From an uncultured Roseiflexaceae bacterium (lineage in GTDB: Bacteria > Chloroflexota > Chloroflexia > Chloroflexales > Roseiflexaceae), in NCBI GenBank assembly GCA_937988885.1, contig CALKHR010000163.1, positions 62,001 to 126,000 of the forward strand: a stretch of DNA of 64,000 bases, read 5' to 3'. Shown here in pieces: positions 53,419 to 60,265 of this stretch. Each line of letters begins with the position of its first letter. Position 1 is the first letter of the stretch. The translations under genes and the position numbers were made by a program. The notes below the pieces were generated by a model that was not told the origin of the DNA, ran no database searches, and worked only from the letters and a program-made list of their open reading frames with translations.

Positions 53419-54156
53419 ATGAAGAATTTTGTGAAAACGCTCATCGACCTTGTGATGGGCGCGGTCATCCCGATCATCATCCTCGACCGCTTCTCGGGGC
53501 CAGAGGCGCTCGGCCCGGTCGCCGCGTACATCGTCGCCGCGATGATCCCGGTCGGCTGGGTGTTTATCGACCTGTTCTTTATCACCAAGAAATTCAACTT
53601 CATCACCAGCTACGTTGGCTTTACCTCGTTGGTTGGCGGTCTGCTGGCCTTCTGGTTCGTCGATGGCATCACCTACGCCTTCAAAGATACGGTCGGCTGG
53701 ATGCTGCGCACGCTGATCTTCGGTGGCTCCATCCTGATCGGCAAGCCGATCCTCAAACTCTTCTTCGCCCAAGCGCTCAACGCCGATACGCCCGGCAAAG
53801 AGCAGGCGCTCAACCGTCTGATGAGCGAGCCGAGCGTGATCCGCGCCACCAATATCGCCACCTGGATCGTCGTGGTTGAGAGCGCGCTGGCGGGCATCGC
53901 CAACTTCTTCCTGAACTGGTGGATGGTGCTCGCGCCGTTCGGCAGCGAACTGTTCAACCAGCAGGTCGCTCAGGTGAACGCGATCACCCGCGTGGCGCTC
54001 AGCGTCCCGAGCATGCTGGCCTTTATGATCGCGATGTGGATCATGTTCCAGGCGATCTACAAGCAACTGCCCAGCGAGGAAGGCAAACAGCAACTCGATA
54101 GCGACTTCTGGGATCTGGTGAAGTTGCGCGAGGGGCGCGAACTCGAACTAAGCTAG
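53419..54156 (+). CDS. Polytopic membrane protein, VC0807-like
   Basis: A 245-residue membrane protein with about six helices, beginning MKNFVKTLIDLVMGAVIPII. The pattern of an N-terminal LIPxII helix, a WVFIDLFFITKKF loop and two later helix pairs resembles the VC0807 family of unknown function. It is placed 14 bp after the hydratase and 27 bp before the carboxylase, so it belongs to the operon. Transport or channel activity linked to branched-chain catabolism is conceivable but unproven. Confidence 0.7.
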   Translation: MKNFVKTLIDLVMGAVIPIIILDRFSGPEALGPVAAYIVAAMIPVGWVFIDLFFITKKFNFITSYVGFTSLVGGLLAFWFVDGITYAFKDTVGWMLRTLIFGGSILIGKPILKLFFAQALNADTPGKEQALNRLMSEPSVIRATNIATWIVVVESALAGIANFFLNWWMVLAPFGSELFNQQVAQVNAITRVALSVPSMLAFMIAMWIMFQAIYKQLPSEEGKQQLDSDFWDLVKLREGRELELS

Positions 54157-54183
54157 CGACAACCACACAGCAACGATGCGGAG

Positions 54184-56169
54184 ATGCCGATGCACGTGCA
54201 AAAGCTCCTGATCGCGAATCGCGGCGAGATCGCCGTGCGGATCATCAACGCCTGCCGCGAACGAGGCATCGTGGCGGTGGCGGTGTACAGCGCCGCCGAT
54301 CGCTCAGCGATGCACGTGCGCCTGGCCGATCAGGCTGTGCCGATCGGCGAGGCCGCCGCCAGCGCCAGTTATCTGCGGATCGACGCGATCATCGAGGCGG
54401 CGCAGCAGGTCGGTGCGCAAGCCATTCACCCTGGTTACGGCTTCTTGTCCGAGCGTGCGGCTCTGGCGCGCGCCTGTCGCGAGGCTGGTTTGCTGTTCAT
54501 CGGTCCACCCGCCGAGGCGATCGAACTGCTTGGCTCGAAGGCCGCCGCCAAGCAGTTGGCCCAGTCTGTCGGTGTGCCCGTGGTGCCCGGCTACCAGGGC
54601 GACGACCAGCGCGATGAGACACTGCGCGAGGCCGCTGCCACCATCGGCTACCCGCTGCTGATCAAAGCCAGCGCCGGAGGCGGCGGGCGCGGCATGCGCA
54701 TCGTGAAGCGCCCCGACGACCTCGCGGAATCGCTGGATGCGGCGCGGCGCGAGGCCCGTGCGGCGTTTGGCGACGACACGCTGCTGCTCGAACGCCTGAT
54801 CGAGCGCCCCCGCCACATCGAGGTGCAAGTGCTGGCCGACACGCACGGCAACTGCGTGCACCTGTTCGAGCGCGACTGCTCCATTCAGCGCCGCCACCAG
54901 AAACTCGTCGAGGAGTCCCCCGCCGTGGGTTTGAGCGATGATGTACGGGCCGCGATGGGCGCGGCAGCCGTGCGCCTGGCGAAAGCCGCTGGCTACCACA
55001 ACGCGGGCACCGTCGAGTTCGTGCTGGATACCGCCGGGAACTTCTACTTCCTCGAAATGAACACACGCCTACAGGTCGAGCATCCCGTGACCGAACTGGT
55101 GACGGACGTGGATCTGGTGCAGTTGCAGATCTCGATCGCCGAGGGCCAGCCGCTGCCGTTCAGCCAGGCCGACCTGAGCCAGCACGGCCACGCCATCGAG
55201 GTGCGCGTCTGCGCCGAGGACCCTAGCACCTACCTGCCCTCAATCGGCAGGCTCGCGCTGTTCGCGCCCGCTCAAGGCCCCGGCGTGCGCAACGACGTGG
55301 GTGTCGCCAGCGGCGACGAGGTGAGCATCCACTACGACGCGATGATCGCCAAGCTCATCGTGCACGGCACCGACCGCGATGCCGCCCTGCGCCGCCTGCG
55401 CCGCGCCCTCGCCGAGTACACCGTGCTCGGCGTGACGACCAACTTGCCTCTGCTGCGCGCCATTGTGGAGTCCTCCTTGTTCATTCAGGGCGGCGTACAG
55501 ACCGATTTCCTCGAACAGAGCGGCCTCGCGGGTGCTTCGTTCGCTCCGGCGCACCTGCCCGACCAGGTGCTGATTGCCGCTGCGCTCGCCGATCTGCGCG
55601 CCTCACAGCAGCCCACCGCCGAGCCGTGGCAGTGCGGCCCCTGGCAACTGCTGGGCAACGGCCTCACCCTGCGCTATCAAGCCCTACAAGCCGAGCATAC
55701 GCTCCACGCCTCCCAAACCGCCCAAGGGTGGCAGATGCGCATCGGCCAAACCGATTACCACATCGAGCAGATCGCCAACGAGGGCGATTGGGTCGCGGTG
55801 CGCTTCGTCGATCAGCAGATCGAGCGCTTCGCGATCGCGGAGGTGGATGGCGTGCGCTTGGTGGGCTGGCGTGGGCAGACCTTCGAGCTTGAACGGCGTG
55901 GCGCGCCGAATACCGATCAGCTTGGTGGCCAAGTCGCCGCTGCGGCAGGCCACGCCAGCCTCGTTGCGCCGATGCCGGGCACCATCATTAAGGTGTTGGT
56001 CGGCGAGGGCGACACCGTTGTGCGCGGGCAGCCGCTCGTGGTGCTGGAGGCGATGAAGATGGAGCATGTGGTCGTTGCTCCGCACGATGGCGTGGTCGAA
56101 AAGCTGCATGTTTCGCCCGGAAACCTTGTGGTAAAAAGTGTTACGTTAGTGGAAATAAGTGCCGTTTAA
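54184..56169 (+). CDS. Acyl-CoA carboxylase alpha subunit (biotin carboxylase + BCCP)
   Basis: A 661-residue protein. An N-terminal biotin carboxylase (1-450) has KLLIANRGEIAVRI, the glycine loop KASAGGGGRGMR, HIEVQVLAD and FYFLEMNTRLQVEHPVTE. A variable middle region follows, and a C-terminal biotinyl domain has its Lys in LEAMKMEHVV (about 624). This is the two-domain alpha subunit of methylcrotonyl-, propionyl- or geranyl-CoA carboxylases. The upstream LiuC-like hydratase favours methylcrotonyl-CoA. The carboxyltransferase beta subunit is not in the window. Confidence 0.92.
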   Translation: MPMHVQKLLIANRGEIAVRIINACRERGIVAVAVYSAADRSAMHVRLADQAVPIGEAAASASYLRIDAIIEAAQQVGAQAIHPGYGFLSERAALARACREAGLLFIGPPAEAIELLGSKAAAKQLAQSVGVPVVPGYQGDDQRDETLREAAATIGYPLLIKASAGGGGRGMRIVKRPDDLAESLDAARREARAAFGDDTLLLERLIERPRHIEVQVLADTHGNCVHLFERDCSIQRRHQKLVEESPAVGLSDDVRAAMGAAAVRLAKAAGYHNAGTVEFVLDTAGNFYFLEMNTRLQVEHPVTELVTDVDLVQLQISIAEGQPLPFSQADLSQHGHAIEVRVCAEDPSTYLPSIGRLALFAPAQGPGVRNDVGVASGDEVSIHYDAMIAKLIVHGTDRDAALRRLRRALAEYTVLGVTTNLPLLRAIVESSLFIQGGVQTDFLEQSGLAGASFAPAHLPDQVLIAAALADLRASQQPTAEPWQCGPWQLLGNGLTLRYQALQAEHTLHASQTAQGWQMRIGQTDYHIEQIANEGDWVAVRFVDQQIERFAIAEVDGVRLVGWRGQTFELERRGAPNTDQLGGQVAAAAGHASLVAPMPGTIIKVLVGEGDTVVRGQPLVVLEAMKMEHVVVAPHDGVVEKLHVSPGNLVVKSVTLVEISAV

Positions 56170-56186
56170 GGCTTCCTGATGCGGAT

Positions 56187-56215
56187 TTGCAAAAATCGAG
56201 GATTGATGCTATAAT
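56187..56215 (+). promoter_or_regulatory. Promoter of the first tRNA unit
   Basis: -35 TTGCAA (56187-56192), 17-bp spacer and consensus -10 TATAAT (56210-56215), with the extended TGC before it; 65 bp upstream of tRNA-Glu(CUC). Confidence 0.8.
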
Positions 56216-56279
56216 CCCCCACGTTGTTGAGAGACACAAACGCGAACACGAACAAGCGAACAGAGCAATTGGTGATGAT

Positions 56280-56356
56280 GGCCCCATCGTCTAGCGGCCT
56301 AGGACGCCACCCTCTCAAGGTGGAGATCGCGGGTTCGAATCCCGCTGGGGTCACCA
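56280..56356 (+). tRNA. tRNA-Glu (anticodon CUC)
   Basis: 77 nt including encoded CCA. Acceptor GGCCCCA pairs with TGGGGTC; anticodon arm CCACC-CTCTCAA-GGTGG puts CTC at 34-36; T arm GCGGG-TTCGAAT-CCCGC. Confidence 0.95.
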
Positions 56357-56363
56357 ATGGTGT

Positions 56364-56440
56364 GGGCTCGTGGTGTAGTGGCCTAACATGGAGCCCTGTC
56401 AAGGCTCAGATCGCGGGTTCGAATCCCGTCGGGCCCGCCA
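56364..56440 (+). tRNA. tRNA-Asp (anticodon GUC), copy 1
   Basis: 77 nt with encoded CCA. Acceptor GGGCTCG pairs with CGGGCCC (one G-U); anticodon arm GAGCC-CTGTCAA-GGCTC puts GTC at 34-36; 7 bp after tRNA-Glu. Confidence 0.95.
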
Positions 56441-56450
56441 CACCAGGTGC

Positions 56451-56485
56451 GGGGGACTTGTAGAAATGCAAGTCCCCCCCTTTTT
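56451..56485 (+). terminator. Terminator of the first tRNA unit
   Basis: GGGGGACTTG (56451-56460), loop of 8, CAAGTCCCCC (56469-56478), then CC and TTTTT. Confidence 0.93.
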
Positions 56486-56509
56486 GAGAAAACTGATTGC
56501 TCGGAAGGC

Positions 56510-56538
56510 TTGCATTAACGCGAAACTTCTGGTACCCT
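56510..56538 (+). promoter_or_regulatory. Promoter of the second tRNA unit
   Basis: -35 TTGCAT (56510-56515), 17-bp spacer, -10 TACCCT (56533-56538), 15 bp before tRNA-Glu(UUC); the close spacing leaves a very short leader. Confidence 0.55.
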
Positions 56539-56552
56539 ATCTCTTAACAATT

Positions 56553-56629
56553 GGCCCCATCGTCTAGAGGCCTAGGACGCCACCCTTTCAAGGTGGAGAT
56601 CGCGGGTTCGAATCCCGCTGGGGTCACCA
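56553..56629 (+). tRNA. tRNA-Glu (anticodon UUC)
   Basis: 77 nt with encoded CCA. It differs from the CUC copy at very few positions; anticodon loop CTTTCAA puts TTC at 34-36. Confidence 0.95.
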
Positions 56630-56636
56630 ACGGTAT

Positions 56637-56713
56637 GGGCCCGTGGTGTAGTGGCCTAACATGGAGCCCTGTCAAGGCTCAGATCGCGGGTTCGAATCCC
56701 GTCGGGCCCGCCA
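56637..56713 (+). tRNA. tRNA-Asp (anticodon GUC), copy 2
   Basis: 77 nt with encoded CCA; acceptor GGGCCCG pairs with CGGGCCC. It differs from copy 1 by one acceptor base change (T to C) that turns a G-U pair into G-C. Confidence 0.95.
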
Positions 56714-56722
56714 TACCGAAGC

Positions 56723-56756
56723 AGAGGACGTGCAGCAATGCACGTCCTCTCTTTTT
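56723..56756 (+). terminator. Terminator of the second tRNA unit
   Basis: AGAGGACGTGC (56723-56733), 6-nt loop, GCACGTCCTCT (56740-56750), then CTTTTT. Confidence 0.93.
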
Positions 56757-56975
56757 GTCCAAACTTCTGCGATGCGCTACCGCAGGTTCACCACTACCCA
56801 ATACAGCGAGTGTCTTTTGCTGACGCGAGAGGCGGCTGAAAAGGCGCCAGTTTGCGCATCAACACCGGAGCACCGCGCACGGGCCGCCCCAACCGTACCC
56901 GTAGCGACTGGCGTTGAGGCGGCGGTTGCGCTCCTTTCCTTCTCCAAACCCAACAACAGCTTGAGCCAGAGGTTG

Positions 56976-57524
56976 CTATGCGGATTGCTCGGCTGCCTGC
57001 GGGTTGCGATTCGCAACGGCGGCATACATGCTGATGCCACTGGAGGGTGAGCGGCGCGTGCCGATGCGCTGCGCCTCCGAAAGTCCAAGCTGTTCGGCAA
57101 GCGCTCGGAAGCGCGCGAACGGCACGGGGTAGGGCACCCACGCCTGCGGCTGTGCCAACTCGTACTCCACCAGCAGCAGCCTGCCGTTGGGCTTGAGCGC
57201 GCCGAGCAACTGGCGCAGCACCGCTTCCTGCTCGCGGATGAAGTGGAGCGCGTTGGCCATCAGGATGCCGTCGAGCGGCGGCAGGCCGAGCGGCTTGGTG
57301 AAATCGGCCTGGATGGGCTGGATGCGCGGATCGTTGGCCGTGGCGTACTCACGTTGCCGCGCGATCGCCTTGGCGTCGCGGTCGAGCGCGTAGATGGTGC
57401 TGTGCGGGCCGAGCAGCGCCGCCAACGCGCGGGTGAAGTTGCCTGTGCCCGCGCCAAGATCAGCCCACACACCCTCGCCATCGACACCATCCCGTACCAA
57501 TGCGATCATCTCGTGTAGCTCCAC
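56976..57524 (-). CDS. Class I SAM-dependent methyltransferase
   Basis: A 182-residue Rossmann-fold methyltransferase. Motif I is ADLGAGTGNFTRAL (21-34), the acidic ribose-binding residue is in IYALDRD (about 47), motif post II is QADFTKP and motif IV is DGILMANALHFI. It is like small UbiE/COQ5-type enzymes, with an unknown acceptor. GTG 57524 has GGGAGAGGAA before it. It follows the CHAT gene by 21 bp in the same direction and is likely cotranscribed, but a functional link is not shown. Confidence 0.88.
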   Translation of the reverse strand: MELHEMIALVRDGVDGEGVWADLGAGTGNFTRALAALLGPHSTIYALDRDAKAIARQREYATANDPRIQPIQADFTKPLGLPPLDGILMANALHFIREQEAVLRQLLGALKPNGRLLLVEYELAQPQAWVPYPVPFARFRALAEQLGLSEAQRIGTRRSPSSGISMYAAVANRNPQAAEQSA

Positions 57525-57545
57525 GTTCCTCTCCCTGTTGCCCGT

Positions 57546-60230
57546 CTAGGTGGCCTTGCCGATCAGGATGAACGGCGCCCACCAGAACGGGTCGCTGTAG
57601 AGTTGCGTGTTCAGGTGCTCGTTCGGGATGTAGGGCAGCTCGCCCAATGCCGAGGCGAACACCGGATCGTTGGCCTGCCAGCGCTGGCAGATCTCGAGGA
57701 CATCGTGGCCCGTCATGGTGCGCAGGGCGTATTGGGCATCGCGCAGGGCGTACGCGGGCGGCTGGCCGTTCTGTAAGGCGGTGTAGAAGCGGTCCATCAG
57801 CAGCAGCGCGACAAAATCGGCGGCCTCCCACAGCGAGCAGAGCACGGCGCGGGCGCCAGCGTAGAGGAAGGCGCGCTGCAGGCCGAGTTGCTCGTCGCCC
57901 GCGACTACGTGGCCGATGCCGCTGGTGCAGCTGCTGAGCGTGACGAGATCGGCGTCGAGCGTGAGTGTCTCGGCGATGTCGCGCGTGTTGAGCGATTCGT
58001 CGGAGCCGGTGCGCAGCTCGGATTCGAGCGGGTTGCGCGGGTCGTAGAAGGCGTGCCCGGAGATGTGCAGCCAGCGCGCTCGGCTGCCGCTGGTGCGCAG
58101 GATCTCGTGCTTGGGCGCGCCGCCGATGTAGGCTTGGCCGTTGAGCAGCCGAGCGATGTGACCCGCCTCGGCTTCGGCGTAGCGCAGCGGCTGTTCGCCG
58201 TCGGGATCGTTGAACCCCAGCGCCAGCAGCGTATCGGTGGTGGCGGCGTGGGCGCTGCGGTTGAGGCAGTTGCGCAGCAGCACCGTCGCCGATGGCGCGA
58301 GCGCGATGGCTGGGCCGGGCGTGTCGAGCTGGTTCTGCGCGGCGATCAGCGCTGCGAACGGGACGTAGTGCAGCGGGCCGTGCGGCACGATGTAGAGCAG
58401 ATCGCTCTCCTGCAGCAGGTCGTCGACGGGCGCGAGCAGGGCGTTGTAGAGTTGCATGGGCAGTCGTCCGCGCAACAGCCGCCGGATGGGGCTGGGATCG
58501 GCGGGCTGCGGGCGCAAGATGTTCGGGTCGAAGGACGATTCGCGCACCTCGAAGCGGTCGTGCGTGATCGCGAAGATCAGGATGCGGGGCGGGTGGATGA
58601 GGTTGGCCCGCAGGCTCGCGTTCTCGGCGGGGATCTGGTGCAGCAGGCTTTCGCCGCGCGGCAGCACGCCCATCGTGAAGTATTCCAGCAGCAGCGTGCC
58701 GGGTGCGAGGCTGGCCTGCACTTCGTCGAGTGTCACCACTGGTTGGTTGAACGTGTCGTACAGATGGGGCGATTTGCTGGCGAGCAGGTCGAGGAAGGCC
58801 CGCGAGCGCGCTCGTTCGGTGTACTCGAAGGCGTGCGTGGGCAGGTTCTGATGCAGGCAGAGCTGCACCATTGATTCGTAGACCTGTCCCGGCTCGGTCA
58901 GCAGGCCGATCTTGAAATCCTCGCCCTTGGTGTCGCCCCGCAGGCGGTCGATGCCCTCGATCGCCTGTTGATAGGCGTTGTAGGCTTGATCGAACTGTTG
59001 CTGCTGCTCGAAGACGTTGCCCCGCCGAAACTGGATCTGGTTGATGCGATAACGATTCCCTAGCTGTTGGGCGAGCTGTTCGGCTTGGTTGTACTTTTCG
59101 TGAGCCTCCTCGCTTCGCTGCTGCGTTTGATACAGGAAGCCGAGGTAGAGCAACGCATCGAGCACGACCATGTGCTCGGGCTGAGCGGGATTTTGGGCGA
59201 TCTCGAGGGCTTGGAGGTAGTACAACTCGCTCTGTTCGAGGTCCCCCAGCATATGGTAGAGAAAGCCCTGGCACCAGAACAGGTAGGCTTGCCCGGTCAC
59301 CAGCCCAAGTTGTTGATAGAGCATATTGGCGGCCTGCAGATGCGCTTGGGCGATCTGCCAACGCCCGAGGTACATGGCGTTGTTGCCGATCTCATAGAGC
59401 GCGTGGGCCTCGCGCGCGGTGTCGTTGAGCGCCCGAAACGTGACGAGGCTGCGCTGGCTGCATTCAAAGGCTTGCTCGTAGTAGCCAAGTTCGGCATACA
59501 CTTGGCTCATGTTGAGCATCGAGTGGCCTTGATACGGCAGATCGTTGATCTGCTGCGCGATCTGATAGACCTGCTTATAATATGCGAGCGCCTGATCGTA
59601 CTGCGATTGGAACATGTGCATCTGCCCGAAGGCGTTGAGGGTTTGCATACGCAGTTTCGCTTCGAGATCAGGCTGTTCCAGCAGGTTGTTTAGCAACTGG
59701 CGGCTGCGCTCGTACTGCATGGTGCGCAGGGCCACGAATCCCTCGTAAAAGGTGAGCCAGTGCAGTGTGCGCGGCTGATTCGGCTGGGCTTGGCGGAACG
59801 CCGCCACGTAATTGTTGATCGTTTGCCATTCGCGACGCGCAGATAAGAGCAAAAAGAGCTGTTCGAGGTGATAGATGCTCCAATTTTCGATTAATGAACG
59901 TTGATCTAATGACACTGTTTGTTGGAGCTGTTGCAGGAAGTGGTTGAAGATGTGGTGCTGGAGCTCAAGCTCTCGGGCAGTGTGTTGGCTCCGCAGTTCC
60001 GCTACAACCTCGCTCCTAACAGATTCGCTCAAGCAATAGGTGTTTGGAATGGACGGATGCGCCTGCACGTATTCGCTGGCAAGAAGCGCTGTGATGGTCT
60101 CTTCTTCGCTATCTGAGAGCTGGTGCAACAGTTCTCGATCAAACCACTGAAGAAGTGCACAGAGTTCGAGCAGACGTGTATGGTGCTTGGGTTGGAATGG
60201 CCTGGATTGATGCGATTCGAGTTGACCCAT
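57546..60230 (-). CDS. TPR-CHAT caspase-like protease
   Basis: An 894-residue protein. Residues about 20-75 look like a winged-helix domain (LHQLSDSEEETITALLASEY). Residues about 150-480 hold tandem TPRs (DQALAYYKQVYQIAQ, EQAFECSQRSLVTFRAL, FDQAYNAYQQAIEGI). The C-terminal 330 residues are a CHAT domain of the caspase fold: catalytic His in LHISGHAFYDP (about 726) and catalytic Cys in LSSCTSG (about 767), followed by QLGLQRAFLYAGARAVLCSLW. Both catalytic residues are present, so it should be an active cysteine protease released by TPR ligand binding. It starts 35 bp from a divergent metalloprotease-like gene. Confidence 0.93.
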   Translation of the reverse strand: MGQLESHQSRPFQPKHHTRLLELCALLQWFDRELLHQLSDSEEETITALLASEYVQAHPSIPNTYCLSESVRSEVVAELRSQHTARELELQHHIFNHFLQQLQQTVSLDQRSLIENWSIYHLEQLFLLLSARREWQTINNYVAAFRQAQPNQPRTLHWLTFYEGFVALRTMQYERSRQLLNNLLEQPDLEAKLRMQTLNAFGQMHMFQSQYDQALAYYKQVYQIAQQINDLPYQGHSMLNMSQVYAELGYYEQAFECSQRSLVTFRALNDTAREAHALYEIGNNAMYLGRWQIAQAHLQAANMLYQQLGLVTGQAYLFWCQGFLYHMLGDLEQSELYYLQALEIAQNPAQPEHMVVLDALLYLGFLYQTQQRSEEAHEKYNQAEQLAQQLGNRYRINQIQFRRGNVFEQQQQFDQAYNAYQQAIEGIDRLRGDTKGEDFKIGLLTEPGQVYESMVQLCLHQNLPTHAFEYTERARSRAFLDLLASKSPHLYDTFNQPVVTLDEVQASLAPGTLLLEYFTMGVLPRGESLLHQIPAENASLRANLIHPPRILIFAITHDRFEVRESSFDPNILRPQPADPSPIRRLLRGRLPMQLYNALLAPVDDLLQESDLLYIVPHGPLHYVPFAALIAAQNQLDTPGPAIALAPSATVLLRNCLNRSAHAATTDTLLALGFNDPDGEQPLRYAEAEAGHIARLLNGQAYIGGAPKHEILRTSGSRARWLHISGHAFYDPRNPLESELRTGSDESLNTRDIAETLTLDADLVTLSSCTSGIGHVVAGDEQLGLQRAFLYAGARAVLCSLWEAADFVALLLMDRFYTALQNGQPPAYALRDAQYALRTMTGHDVLEICQRWQANDPVFASALGELPYIPNEHLNTQLYSDPFWWAPFILIGKAT

Positions 60231-60265
60231 TGGTGTGTTCTCACTCGATAATTGGGAGGTGGATT

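Noticed and set aside
57460..59361. A 633-codon minus-strand frame inside the CHAT gene region
   Set aside because: It overlaps the CHAT gene in another frame, is Arg/Pro/Ala-rich, and the CHAT frame has intact catalytic motifs.
57546..60230. A type III-E CRISPR (Csx29/gRAMP) locus around the TPR-CHAT gene
   Set aside because: No repeat-spacer array and no Cas7-like giant effector are present anywhere in the window.
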